This document shows, piece after piece, positions 17,194 through 24,935 of a stretch of DNA of 37,192 nucleotides. This stretch comes from Caldilineaceae bacterium SB0661_bin_32. GTDB lineage: Bacteria > Chloroflexota > Anaerolineae > Caldilineales > Caldilineaceae. Location: assembly GCA_009841235.1 (NCBI GenBank), contig VXMH01000092.1:1-37192 (forward strand), read 5' to 3'. Numbering within the stretch: position 1 is the first letter of the stretch; the number at the start of each line of letters is the position of its first letter. The notes under the pieces are model-generated. The model saw only the letters and a program-made list of their open reading frames with translations, was not told the DNA's origin and did not search any database. Made by a program: the position numbers and the translations under genes.

Positions 17194-17438
17194 CCCCCCT
17201 CCACGCGCCGCCCCACGCCACTCACGCCTCTCTCCTCGCCCTTGCTGTTCTCCCCGCCGCGCCTGACCTCAATCCATCGCAGCAGTCACTGACCTCCGAC
17301 CACTGCAGTCCGCCAATCCCGATCCGGACACCTGCACAACCGGCCCACACTATGTTAAGATGCCCTCCAATGCCCCATCTGACCTGAATGCGGTCCAGAC
17401 GACCTGTCCGCTCTCTTTTCACCACCAAGGAAGCAAAT

Positions 17439-18377
17439 ATGGAAAGCAAAACACTGCGATACCTTGACGATGGCAGTATCGAGCTCTTCGTAACGGAAGT
17501 CGGAGACCCCGGAGAGGGCGAAATCCAGTTGACCGGCGGGGCCTGCGGCATCTGTTCCTGGGACGTCGTGACCGCCAAGCTGGGCTCAGCCATGATCCCT
17601 ATGGCGCCCCCGGGCCACGAGGGCGTTGGTTACGTCTCAAAGATCGGGCCCGGCGTGACCGGATTCAAGGAGGGAGACAGAGTGGCCGGCGGCGGCTTCG
17701 CCACGGTTCGCAACCTGTCCGGCGAAAGAGTATATCCAATCCCGGACTCTGACCTGGCCGACGAACACTGGATCGTGGAACCGGTTGCCTGTGCCGTCAC
17801 CGGCCTCGACCACACCAGCCTCAATGCCGGCGAAACCGTAGCCCTGATCGGCGCCGGTTTCATGGGCCAGCTCCTCCTGCAGGGCCTCCTGCACATGCCC
17901 GTCGGAGAGCTCATCGTCCTCGACATCGTCGAAGCCAGGCTGGAGCTGGCGCGACAACAGGGGGCGCCGGAAACGATCGACATCTCACAACGCGACACGG
18001 ACGACCTGTCCGCAGACCTCAAGGCCCGCGGCATCGACGTCGTTGTCGACGCGTCCGGCAGCCAGGGCGGCCTCGATCTCTCTGCAAATATCGTCAGGAA
18101 CGGCGGGCGCATCAACCTTTTCGGATGGATTAAAGGGCAGAAGGCCTACTTCGATCCTTCCCACTGGCACTTGGGCGGTTTCACAATCGTAAACTCGTCT
18201 CCCTCTTCAAGAATCCGCAACACCTTCCCGCCGGCCATCAAGCTCATCGACGCCGGCGTCTTCGACCTGCGGCCGCTTGTGACCCATACCGCCCCCCTCG
18301 GCGGATACCCGTCTCTGATGGAAGAAATCCTGGCGGGAGACGGCGCCTACCTGAAGGGCGTCATTACCTTGGGCTGA
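17439..18377 (+). CDS. Zinc-type MDR alcohol dehydrogenase-like protein
   Basis: MDR oxidoreductase of 312 residues. Unlike the two relatives at 262 and 8858 it keeps a catalytic-zinc-like set: C36-G-I-C39-S-W-D, G59-H60-E61 and E114-P115. The four-Cys structural zinc loop is missing. The Rossmann motif is G138-A-G-F-M-G143 with an acidic D after the second strand (V-L-D-I-V). The ATG at 17439 is supported by AAGGAA (17427-17432), and the upstream in-frame extension to 17388 has none. It is somewhat short for the family (usually 330-350). It probably oxidises a polyol or sugar alcohol, substrate unknown. It stands alone between the repeat region and the amidohydrolase promoter. Confidence 0.88.
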   Translation: MESKTLRYLDDGSIELFVTEVGDPGEGEIQLTGGACGICSWDVVTAKLGSAMIPMAPPGHEGVGYVSKIGPGVTGFKEGDRVAGGGFATVRNLSGERVYPIPDSDLADEHWIVEPVACAVTGLDHTSLNAGETVALIGAGFMGQLLLQGLLHMPVGELIVLDIVEARLELARQQGAPETIDISQRDTDDLSADLKARGIDVVVDASGSQGGLDLSANIVRNGGRINLFGWIKGQKAYFDPSHWHLGGFTIVNSSPSSRIRNTFPPAIKLIDAGVFDLRPLVTHTAPLGGYPSLMEEILAGDGAYLKGVITLG

Positions 18378-18457
18378 CCCGCTTCCTTCCCTCGCTCTCC
18401 TTCCCACAGGTGAGGTTATTGGCCATGGGGAGGCTGCACGCACGCCCTTCCGATCCA

Positions 18458-18486
18458 TTGACGGCAGAAGGCCCATAGACTAGAAT
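18458..18486 (+). promoter_or_regulatory. Strong candidate promoter for the tandem amidohydrolase genes
   Basis: TTGACG (18458-18463) and TAGAAT (18481-18486) are separated by exactly 17 bp, and each matches 5 of 6 consensus bases. Transcription would start near 18493, about 50 nt before the ATG at 18546. This is the best sigma-70-like promoter in the window. Confidence 0.65.
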
Positions 18487-18545
18487 TGCCTTGCCTGAGA
18501 TGCTGTCCTTCTGTCTGAGATGTCAGAGTCGGAGTCGAATGCAAG

Positions 18546-19715
18546 ATGAAGTCCGTCGATAATGAGTCACCGGTATCGGAGAACGGCCACACTATTGTGG
18601 ATCGTGGCCAGTCCATTCAGTCGCCCGGCAGAGAACGCCCGCCGAATACGCGGACACAGTCCGTGATCGACTGCGACATTCACAATGAACTCTCCTCGAT
18701 CGATCAGCTTGTACCCTACCTTGCCGACTACTGGCAGGAGTACATTCGTATTTCCGGCTACCCCGGCCCGTCTGGAGGTGACTACCCGCGCGGCGCACCG
18801 ATCTCGGCCCGACCCGGCAGCCTGCCCCAGGGCGGCGGCGCGGCCGGGTCCAGTCTGGAGCTTGTCCGGGAACAGGCCCTTGCGCCGTTCAATACGGAAA
18901 TCGGTATCCTCAACTGTGCCTTCCGTGCACAGAGCGTCAAACAGGAGGACCTGGCCGTCGACCTGGCGACAGCCGTCAACCGCTGGCAGATCGACGAGTG
19001 GCTTGCGTCCGAACCGCGCTTGCGCGGGTCGCTTGTCGTCCCCAGCCAGTCTCCGGCTCGTGCGGCCCGGGAGATCGATCGTTTCGGGGAACACCCGCAG
19101 ATAGTCCAGGTCGTTTTGCCTGTCCGCTCTTACATCCCCTACGGCAATCGATTCTATGATCCCCTCTACGCGGCCGCAATTGAACGCGATCTCGTCATCG
19201 CGATACACTACGGCGGATCGCCGGGCCACCCCCCCAGCCCCGTGGGCTGGCCTTCGACCTACCTGGAAGAGTATGCGAATATGGCGCCGGTCTTCCAGTC
19301 CCAGGTGATCAGCATCGTCGCCGAAGGGGTCTTCGATCGTTTCCCCGACCTGCGCATTGTGCTGATTGAGGGCGGTTTCGCCTGGATGCCTTCGCTTATG
19401 TGGCGGCTGGACAAGGAGTGGAAAGGGCTGCGTTCAAATGTGCCCTGGGTAAGACGTCCGCCGTCCGACTACATCCGCGATCACATTCGCCTGACAGTTC
19501 AACCCGTCGACACACCGCCAGACCCCGCTTATATCCTTCAGGCCATTGAGCAGATGGAGTCGGATACCATGCTCATGTTTGCGACCGACTACCCGCACTG
19601 GCACTATGATCGCGACGAAGAAGCCTGGCCCGCAACCTTGCCTGAACCCCTGCACGCCAACATCTGGTCTGAGAACGCCCGCGCCTTCTATCGATTCAAT
19701 GGAGGACCATCATGA
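18546..19715 (+). CDS. Amidohydrolase-2 family metal-dependent hydrolase (paralog 1)
   Basis: A 389-residue TIM-barrel protein of the amidohydrolase-related family (PF04909 type), whose members hydrolyse C-N or C-C bonds or decarboxylate ring-cleavage products (ACMSD, OMA hydratase, LigW-like). Metal-site motifs are D44-I-H46 on strand 1, A-I-H-Y-G-G mid-barrel, an I-E-G-G segment where classical members have H-G-G, and the strand-8 aspartate in A-T-D-Y-P-H-W. The first 38 residues are extra and non-conserved, so a later start is possible, but no other ribosome site is visible. It overlaps the next, clearly homologous gene by 4 bp. The two may form a heteromer or act on related substrates. 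Confidence 0.88.
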   Translation: MKSVDNESPVSENGHTIVDRGQSIQSPGRERPPNTRTQSVIDCDIHNELSSIDQLVPYLADYWQEYIRISGYPGPSGGDYPRGAPISARPGSLPQGGGAAGSSLELVREQALAPFNTEIGILNCAFRAQSVKQEDLAVDLATAVNRWQIDEWLASEPRLRGSLVVPSQSPARAAREIDRFGEHPQIVQVVLPVRSYIPYGNRFYDPLYAAAIERDLVIAIHYGGSPGHPPSPVGWPSTYLEEYANMAPVFQSQVISIVAEGVFDRFPDLRIVLIEGGFAWMPSLMWRLDKEWKGLRSNVPWVRRPPSDYIRDHIRLTVQPVDTPPDPAYILQAIEQMESDTMLMFATDYPHWHYDRDEEAWPATLPEPLHANIWSENARAFYRFNGGPS

Positions 19716-20842
19716 CAGTTGACCTGGAAACGACCTCGCAGCCGCACGTCCCCCAAAAGGCCGGCCTGGCCGTCATTGACACCGACATCCATAACTTTGA
19801 CGTGCACATTGACCCGGTTTTCAGGCAGATAATCACCGACTATCTTTCGCCGGAATGGCAGGACTTCCACAGAATGTTCGGTCAGCGCGCCCATTACATG
19901 CGCGGCCTCCATGGCGGCTCCTATCCCCGCTTCCATCGCAATGCCGCCCGTGTCGATGCCTGGCCCCCAAACGGGCGGCCGCCCGGCACCGACCTCGACT
20001 ATATGCGGCTCCAGCTGCTCGACGCCTGGGACATCGAGTATGGCATTCTGAATCCCCTTGCCGGCGCCGGCGGCCAGTTGAACATGGAATACGGTGCCCA
20101 ACTGGCCCGGGCCGTCAACGACTACCAGGTCGCCGAATGGCTCGAACCCGAGCCGCGGCTGCGCGCTTCGATTCTGGTCAACTATGAAGATGGGGAACTG
20201 GCCGCGCAAGAGATTCACCGCCGCGGCAGCCACCCCGGCTTCGTGCAGGTTCTCACCGTCGTCCGGACCAGTGAACCTCTCGGCAAGCGCAAGTACTGGA
20301 AGATGTACGAAGCCGCCCTCGAATACGACCTGCCAATCGGCATCCACGTCGGCGGCCAGGGCGGCCATCCGCTCACAGCCGGTGGCTGGCCTTCATACTA
20401 CCTTGAAGATCACTGCGGCATGCCCCAGGCCTACCAGGCCCATATCGCCAGCTTCGTCTGCGAAGGTGTATTCGAGCATTTCCCTGAGCTTCGTATCGTC
20501 ATTATCGAAGGCGGCTTCGCCTGGGTTCCCTCCTTCGGCTGGCGCATGGACAGGAGTTGGAAACGGCTGAAAGCCGAAGTGCCCTTCCTGAAGAAAGCGC
20601 CCTCCGAATACATCCAGGAGCATTTCTGGTTCACAACCCAACCCATGGAAGAGCCGCGGCAACAACGTCACTTTGATCAGCTGCTTGAGCATCTGGACGG
20701 AGGAAGCCGGCTCATGTTCGCCACCGACTACCCCCACTGGGACTTTGATTCGCCCGACCGCGCCCTTCCGGGTACGCTCCCGTTTGAGGTCAGACGAAAC
20801 ATCATGTCCGAAAACGCGCGCCAGTTTTACAGGTTGGCGTAG
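19712..20842 (+). CDS. Amidohydrolase-2 family metal-dependent hydrolase (paralog 2)
   Basis: A 376-residue paralog of the preceding gene, starting at the ATGA overlap and so translationally coupled. Shared motifs include D25-I-H27, G-I-H-V-G-G, I-I-E-G-G-F-A-W, and A-T-D-Y-P-H-W near the end, plus the common ending E-N-A-R-Q-F-Y-R. The insert after strand 1 (M-R-G-L-H-G-G-S-Y-P) differs from paralog 1, which would change the active-site mouth. It converges on the RraA-like gene, with 108 bp between them. A third relative, at 27533, belongs to the sugar-type ABC operon. Reaction unknown; hydrolysis or decarboxylation of a carboxylate is the family expectation. Confidence 0.9.
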   Translation: MTVDLETTSQPHVPQKAGLAVIDTDIHNFDVHIDPVFRQIITDYLSPEWQDFHRMFGQRAHYMRGLHGGSYPRFHRNAARVDAWPPNGRPPGTDLDYMRLQLLDAWDIEYGILNPLAGAGGQLNMEYGAQLARAVNDYQVAEWLEPEPRLRASILVNYEDGELAAQEIHRRGSHPGFVQVLTVVRTSEPLGKRKYWKMYEAALEYDLPIGIHVGGQGGHPLTAGGWPSYYLEDHCGMPQAYQAHIASFVCEGVFEHFPELRIVIIEGGFAWVPSFGWRMDRSWKRLKAEVPFLKKAPSEYIQEHFWFTTQPMEEPRQQRHFDQLLEHLDGGSRLMFATDYPHWDFDSPDRALPGTLPFEVRRNIMSENARQFYRLA

Positions 20843-20950
20843 CGCCGCGGTCGGACCGGCGCCAGGGGCAGTACATTTGGAACGCCACTGTTTATCCAGA
20901 AGGGCAGTTGAACGGTTCCGCCGGCGCGGCCTCCGCTGCGTCCCATTCTG

Positions 20951-21682
20951 CTACTCTTCTGTGCTGGCCCGTGCGTAACTCCCCGGCGCTGGCGGCGTGT
21001 AGTATCTGCCGGGCACGACTCCTTCGGCAAGGATACGTTCCTTGATTCTTGTCTCCTCGGCCTCATACTGCTCGGTGAGTTCGATGCAATCCTCGGCGAA
21101 CCACGAAGGTACTACAACCACGCCATCCTGATCCCCGACCAGCACGTCGCCGGGCCGCACCAGCGCCCCGCCGCACTGAATCTCCACATTCTCCTGTGCA
21201 GGAATGGCGTAGGGGACGCCGCCGCGAGGCGTCCGGTCGCGGGCATAGATGATCAGACCGAACTCTTCTTCCATTATGACGTCCAGGTCGCGAATACTGC
21301 CGTCAGTAACGATGCCGTCCGCGTTGTTCATCTTCAACTGCAGAGCCTTGACATCACCGAAGATACAAGGGCGGGCATCGCCCATTACGTCGCAGACGAG
21401 CACGTCACCCGGGCCGCAGCGGACCATGGCCTGGTATTCCGGGGATTGCTCGCCGATCTGCACTCTTGCCTGCAAGTCCGGGCGTGGAGGCAGGTAGCGC
21501 AAGGTGCGGGCGCGGGCGGCCAGCCTCTCGCCCGGGGTCCAGAGGCGTACATTTTCCATGAAGGAAAAATAGACACCGGAGTGCCTGAGGAGGATATCCC
21601 ATACGTTGGCGGTGGCGACATTCTTGAAGCGGTCGAGGGTCTGCTGCGGAACCTCTACTGACGCGTAGGCGCGCTCACTCAT
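20951..21682 (-). CDS. RraA/HMG-aldolase family protein
   Basis: A 243-residue member of the RraA-like family, which contains 4-hydroxy-4-methyl-2-oxoglutarate/oxaloacetate aldolases and demethylmenaquinone methyltransferase-like misnomers. The signature segment G-D-V-L-V-C-D then D-G-S-I-R131-D132 is intact (the Arg/Asp pair binds substrate and metal in characterised aldolases), followed by G-G-A-L-V-R-P-G-D. The frame is open up to 21901, but the ATG at 21682 has AGGAGG immediately upstream and the conserved domain begins there. True RraA (RNase E inhibitor) is about 160 residues, so an aldolase or decarboxylase on a keto acid from the neighbouring amidohydrolase reactions is more likely. 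Confidence 0.88.
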   Translation of the reverse strand: MSERAYASVEVPQQTLDRFKNVATANVWDILLRHSGVYFSFMENVRLWTPGERLAARARTLRYLPPRPDLQARVQIGEQSPEYQAMVRCGPGDVLVCDVMGDARPCIFGDVKALQLKMNNADGIVTDGSIRDLDVIMEEEFGLIIYARDRTPRGGVPYAIPAQENVEIQCGGALVRPGDVLVGDQDGVVVVPSWFAEDCIELTEQYEAEETRIKERILAEGVVPGRYYTPPAPGSYARASTEE

Positions 21683-22122
21683 CTCTCGTTCCTCCTTTTG
21701 GTATGAGAGTTGGCGCGAACTCCACTTGCCGGCAGTTCGACAGGTGGTTGTCGCGGCCTGTGAAAGCGGAGTAACCATCCTCCCTGACTTGTGACCGCGA
21801 AGCCGGTCGCAACAGGCGTCTTCTGACAATCGTGAAAGCCGCCTTGGCGCGGGCCCAAAATCGCGGACCCAATGTCCTGAAGTTTGGACTCCTGAGGGCA
21901 CCTACATTCCAAGGCAATTATAATCGACTATAGTTGCATCGTCCATGCAAGAGGCGAAGGCAATCGACCACTATCAATTGTGAGGTGCGCTCCTCCAGGC
22001 GCCCTGCCTGTGCACGCTGCCGGTTAGCGGATCGGGTCGCGTTGTGCTAACATGCGCCTGGTAAATTCCCTCAATTTGAACCCCAAAGTGGAACAGCATT
22101 CAGGTACAAAGGAGAAGGTAAG
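21683..22122. other. Divergent intergenic region (440 bp)
   Basis: Separates the RraA-like gene (minus) from the sugar-type ABC operon (plus). It contains a palindrome overlapping a minus-strand promoter candidate (21914-21945). For the plus strand, only a weak TTAGCG/TAACAT pair near 22024-22053 (3 of 6 at the -35) and an AAAGGAGAAGG ribosome site (22108-22118) are seen. Open frames of about 80 codons on the minus strand, including an in-frame upstream extension of the RraA gene, lack start-site support. Confidence 0.65.
21914..21945 (-). promoter_or_regulatory. Candidate promoter with overlapping operator-like palindrome
   Basis: GCAATTATA (21914-21922) and TATAGTTGC (21929-21937) form an inverted repeat of 9-bp arms with one mismatch and a 6-bp spacer. 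On the minus strand TGGACG (21945-21940) and TATAAT (21922-21917) are 17 bp apart, so the palindrome covers the -10 and spacer. This arrangement suits repression of the RraA-like gene, possibly shared with the divergent ABC operon. The RraA leader would be about 230 nt. Confidence 0.45.
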
Positions 22123-23478
22123 ATGAAAGGCTACAGTTCGGACTTTTTGTCACGCCGCAGCTTTCTGCGCCTGTCCTCATTGGGCGTCGGCGCGACCGCG
22201 TTGGCGGCATGTATGCCGGTGGCCGCGCCGGCCGGGGGCGACGCCGGTGGTGATGCCGGAATGGCGGAGCCGACCGCCGTATCGTTTCTGACGCAAGGGG
22301 GCGGCGAAGTCGCTTTCCTGCGCTATGAGCCGCTGATCGAGGACTTCCAGGCGGCCAACTCAGGCATTACGATTGACCCGATTTGGGAGCCGGGCGGCGC
22401 GATTCAGATCCAGACCAAGCTCCTGACGCTGATCGCGGCCGGCGACGCTCCCGATTCCTACTGGGCGCACAGCTACACCAACTCGGGCCAGGCCGTGCGC
22501 AATATCCAGCTGGACGTCAACCCGTTCATCGACGCCGACGACGACATCAGCGGCGACGATTTCTTGCTGGCCGCGTACAAGGACTTTCAGTACGAGGGCA
22601 GGCAGATCGGGTTCCCGCGCGAGACGACCAGCACGGTCATCATCTACAACGCCGAGTTTTTCGATGCCGCAGGCATGCCGCGGCCTTCTGACAGCTGGAC
22701 CTGGGGGGACTTCATCGAGTGCGCCACGGCGATGACCCAGGGCGAGGGTCCCGATCGCGTCTACGGAACGGCGGACTGGCACCGCAACCGAAACACCTGG
22801 ATCAGGATGTGGCAGAAGGGCGGCGACGTACTGAGCGAGGACCGCACCAAGTTCACGATGAACCAGGAGCCGTCGCTCTCCCAGGTCGTGGAAATCCAGG
22901 ACTGGCACCGGGAGGGCGGCATCCACGTGCCGGCCACGGTGACCGAGGCCGGCGGCTTCAGCACCGGCGACCTCTTCACGACGGGCCGGATCGGTATGTT
23001 CCCGCAGTTCTCCGTCTTCTCGAATGTAATGAGCTCGGAATTTGAGTGGGACATCGCGCACTTCCCGGTGGATGAAGGCGACACGCGCACCACGCGCGTC
23101 GCTTCAGCGGGACACAGCCTTTACAGCGGCACCGAGAACCCGGACGCCGCATGGCAGTGGATGAAGTTCCTCGGCGGTGAGAATGCCTTCCGCCACTGGG
23201 TGGAGGCCACCGGTCTGAACGTACCTTCCCTGAAGGTCGTTGCCGAGAGCCTGTTGGAGACGATGGCCGACGTACTGCCGCCGAGCGCGCAGATCATGTT
23301 GGACGCGTTCGAATACGGCAGGCCGGAGCCGGTCTCCGGTGACTGGATCGGCGTGCACCGCGAAGTGCAGCCCGCCCTCGACTCGATCTACGGCATCGAA
23401 AAGGCGGACGCACAGGCTACGCTTGATGCCATCGCCGGCCGGGTCGAGGAGTTGGCCGTCTACGTGCCGGGTGTGTAG
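22123..23478 (+). CDS. ABC transporter sugar-binding lipoprotein, family 1 (Tat-type signal)
   Basis: Extracellular solute-binding protein of 451 residues (SBP_bac_1, sugar/glycerol-phosphate type). The N-terminus has a twin-arginine motif S10-R-R-S-F-L15 followed by a hydrophobic stretch and lipobox L-A-A-C30, so it is predicted to be exported folded and lipid-anchored. The mature part shows the usual I-T-I-D-P-I-W and D-A-P-D-S-Y-W segments of the hinge-bending fold. A good ribosome site (AAAGGAGAAGG) precedes the ATG. Its cognate permeases start at 25731, but a low-GC gene pair lies between. A stable hairpin (23489-23524) follows the stop codon. Ligand unknown; related systems import oligosaccharides or glycerophosphodiesters. 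Confidence 0.93.
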   Translation: MKGYSSDFLSRRSFLRLSSLGVGATALAACMPVAAPAGGDAGGDAGMAEPTAVSFLTQGGGEVAFLRYEPLIEDFQAANSGITIDPIWEPGGAIQIQTKLLTLIAAGDAPDSYWAHSYTNSGQAVRNIQLDVNPFIDADDDISGDDFLLAAYKDFQYEGRQIGFPRETTSTVIIYNAEFFDAAGMPRPSDSWTWGDFIECATAMTQGEGPDRVYGTADWHRNRNTWIRMWQKGGDVLSEDRTKFTMNQEPSLSQVVEIQDWHREGGIHVPATVTEAGGFSTGDLFTTGRIGMFPQFSVFSNVMSSEFEWDIAHFPVDEGDTRTTRVASAGHSLYSGTENPDAAWQWMKFLGGENAFRHWVEATGLNVPSLKVVAESLLETMADVLPPSAQIMLDAFEYGRPEPVSGDWIGVHREVQPALDSIYGIEKADAQATLDAIAGRVEELAVYVPGV

Positions 23479-23488
23479 TGTCGACTTA

Positions 23489-23524
23489 CAGAAAGTGCAG
23501 GGGATCCCCGCTCTGTGCTTTCTG
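23489..23524 (+). terminator. Stem-loop just after the sugar-binding protein gene
   Basis: Arms CAGAAAGTGCAG (23489-23500) and CTGTGCTTTCTG (23513-23524) pair over 12 bp in RNA, with two G-U pairs, around a 12-nt loop containing GGGATCCCC. No T-run follows, so it is not a classical intrinsic terminator. It begins 10 nt after the stop codon. Such hairpins often stabilise binding-protein mRNA or attenuate expression of the downstream permeases. It may also mark the left edge of the inserted gene pair. Confidence 0.6.
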
Positions 23525-23681
23525 TCTGGAGTACTCCCAGGAGAAACTCGTTTTTGACCCATAAAGGTCGTCTTGCTGGCCCTTACCGGCTGCAAGTTGG
23601 TTCCATACCCTGTTTTGTCTTTTCTTGCTGCCTCGTATTCGGCAGATCTGTACGCCTTACTGTTGATAATGGAGAGCACCG

Positions 23682-24929
23682 ATGTTTCGCGAAGTTACGT
23701 TACGAAACTTTCGCACACACCGCAAAACGTCTATAACACTGCATCCGATCACGTTGTTAGTCGGCAACAATAACTCAGGCAAGTCGAATATCTTGCAAGG
23801 CATTCGGCACCTTTCCCATTTGGTATGGCGGGCGGCGCCTATTCGTAGAAAAACTGACCATCCGAGAATTCGGGCAGGCGAAGACTTCTTCATTCCCCGT
23901 TATCGTTTAGCGCGAGATGAAGAACCATTGGCATGGTCGGTGAAGTGGGAGGGAAGTGGAGTTGAAGTGAAATACGACCTGGAGTTGATCCAGACACGAC
24001 CATCCAAGGATTTCATCAGCTGCCGGGAACGCATAGAAGTGCGGCGCGGCAGCGAGAAAGCAGTGCGTTTCGAGAGCGGCTTCGATGAAGAATCAAACCG
24101 CTTACAGTTGCGAACACTCATCGACCAAAGTGACCGGTTTCCACAGATTTTTCGGAAAACCTGTAGAGATTTTTTCAACCTGCTTACCGCATTTGTCTAT
24201 CATTTTCAGCCTTCGTATCTGAAAAACTCGGGCGATGGGGACTCAAGAATCACTCCTTACGACAAAGATGCTCGCGTCGCGATTCCTTCAGAGATAGGAT
24301 ACGAAGGCGGCAACTTTCAGAGGCTCATCTATTACGCCAGAGAAAGGGAAGAGAGAGTCTTCTCCCGTTTCGTTGCGCTCGTAAGGCGGTTTAACGAGGA
24401 CTTTCATGGGGTGCGGCTGAATCCGAGAGGATTCCCAATTTGGGAGTTCGATTTAGGCAGCACCAGGACGGACCGGCTGGTGGAGGAATTCTCGCCGGAC
24501 CTGCTCTCAGATGGATTCTTGAAGGCTGCAGCTATCGCATTAATCGTTTCCCTCGATAGACCGCCGTCCATAATCATGTTGGAGGAAATCGAGAACGGGA
24601 TCAATCCCGGCAATATCCGAGAGATAATGTATTGGCTTAGGCAAGCCGCCTCAACACAGCGCGTTCATGGATCGTCTCAATTCATTCTCACATCGCATAG
24701 CCCTTCTGTACTCAGAGAGTTTTCCAAATACCTTGAGAGCGTCTATACCTTGAGGCTTGAGAAATCGACGCATCAGAGCGATGTAAGAAACTTGAACACT
24801 TCCTTGGAGACACTAATTGGTATCGGTGTAATAGATGGTAATGTCACAGAAGATGAACAGGGGAATCGAATCGTCGAAGTACCACCATACCAGTTAACCG
24901 ACCTCTGGTACTCAGGTACGATAGGTTAG
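23682..24929 (+). CDS. AAA-family ATPase, SMC/OLD-like (AAA_15/AAA_21 type), putative defence ATPase
   Basis: A 415-residue ABC/SMC-like ATPase. Residues 1-10 form the typical F-R-E-V-T-L-R-N-F strand. Walker A is G28-N-N-N-S-G-K-S-N36, the signature-like element is L275-S-D-G278, Walker B is I-I-M-L-E301-E302 with E in place of the usual D, and the switch is T-S-H339-S-P. A coiled central region of about 230 residues separates the halves. There is no C-terminal TOPRIM domain, unlike OLD or GajA. Composition is unlike the neighbours: 24781-24840 has 37% GC by hand count, against 67% at 26281-26340 in the permease gene. GGAGAG lies 5 nt before the ATG. Its likely partner starts 6 bp downstream. 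Relatives act in anti-phage or abortive-infection systems. That role is inferred here, not shown. Confidence 0.85.
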   Translation: MFREVTLRNFRTHRKTSITLHPITLLVGNNNSGKSNILQGIRHLSHLVWRAAPIRRKTDHPRIRAGEDFFIPRYRLARDEEPLAWSVKWEGSGVEVKYDLELIQTRPSKDFISCRERIEVRRGSEKAVRFESGFDEESNRLQLRTLIDQSDRFPQIFRKTCRDFFNLLTAFVYHFQPSYLKNSGDGDSRITPYDKDARVAIPSEIGYEGGNFQRLIYYAREREERVFSRFVALVRRFNEDFHGVRLNPRGFPIWEFDLGSTRTDRLVEEFSPDLLSDGFLKAAAIALIVSLDRPPSIIMLEEIENGINPGNIREIMYWLRQAASTQRVHGSSQFILTSHSPSVLREFSKYLESVYTLRLEKSTHQSDVRNLNTSLETLIGIGVIDGNVTEDEQGNRIVEVPPYQLTDLWYSGTIG

Positions 24930-24935
24930 CCTGTT

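Larger units (their letters stand above)
16423..17438. other. Gene-free intergenic region (about 1 kb) rich in repeats
   Basis: No credible gene is seen in this stretch between the divergent isomerase and dehydrogenase genes. It contains a minus-strand promoter/operator candidate (16499-16537), two hairpin-repeat copies (16672-16700 and 16745-16772), an AT-rich patch of about 25 bp near 16887-16912, and a three-unit tandem repeat (16960-17193). Open frames of 60-165 codons here have repeat-derived, low-complexity translations and no start-site support. A weak promoter for the gene at 17439 could be TGCACA (17333-17338) with TAAGAT (17356-17361), spacing 17. Confidence 0.75.

Noticed and set aside
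16854..17221. Several 67-78-codon minus-strand frames over the tandem repeat
   Set aside because: They merely translate the repeat units in different frames; no start signals and no conservation of frame between units.
20951..21901. Longer 316-residue version of the RraA-like protein
   Set aside because: The extra 73 N-terminal residues lack conserved pattern, and a strong AGGAGG lies before the internal ATG at 21682.
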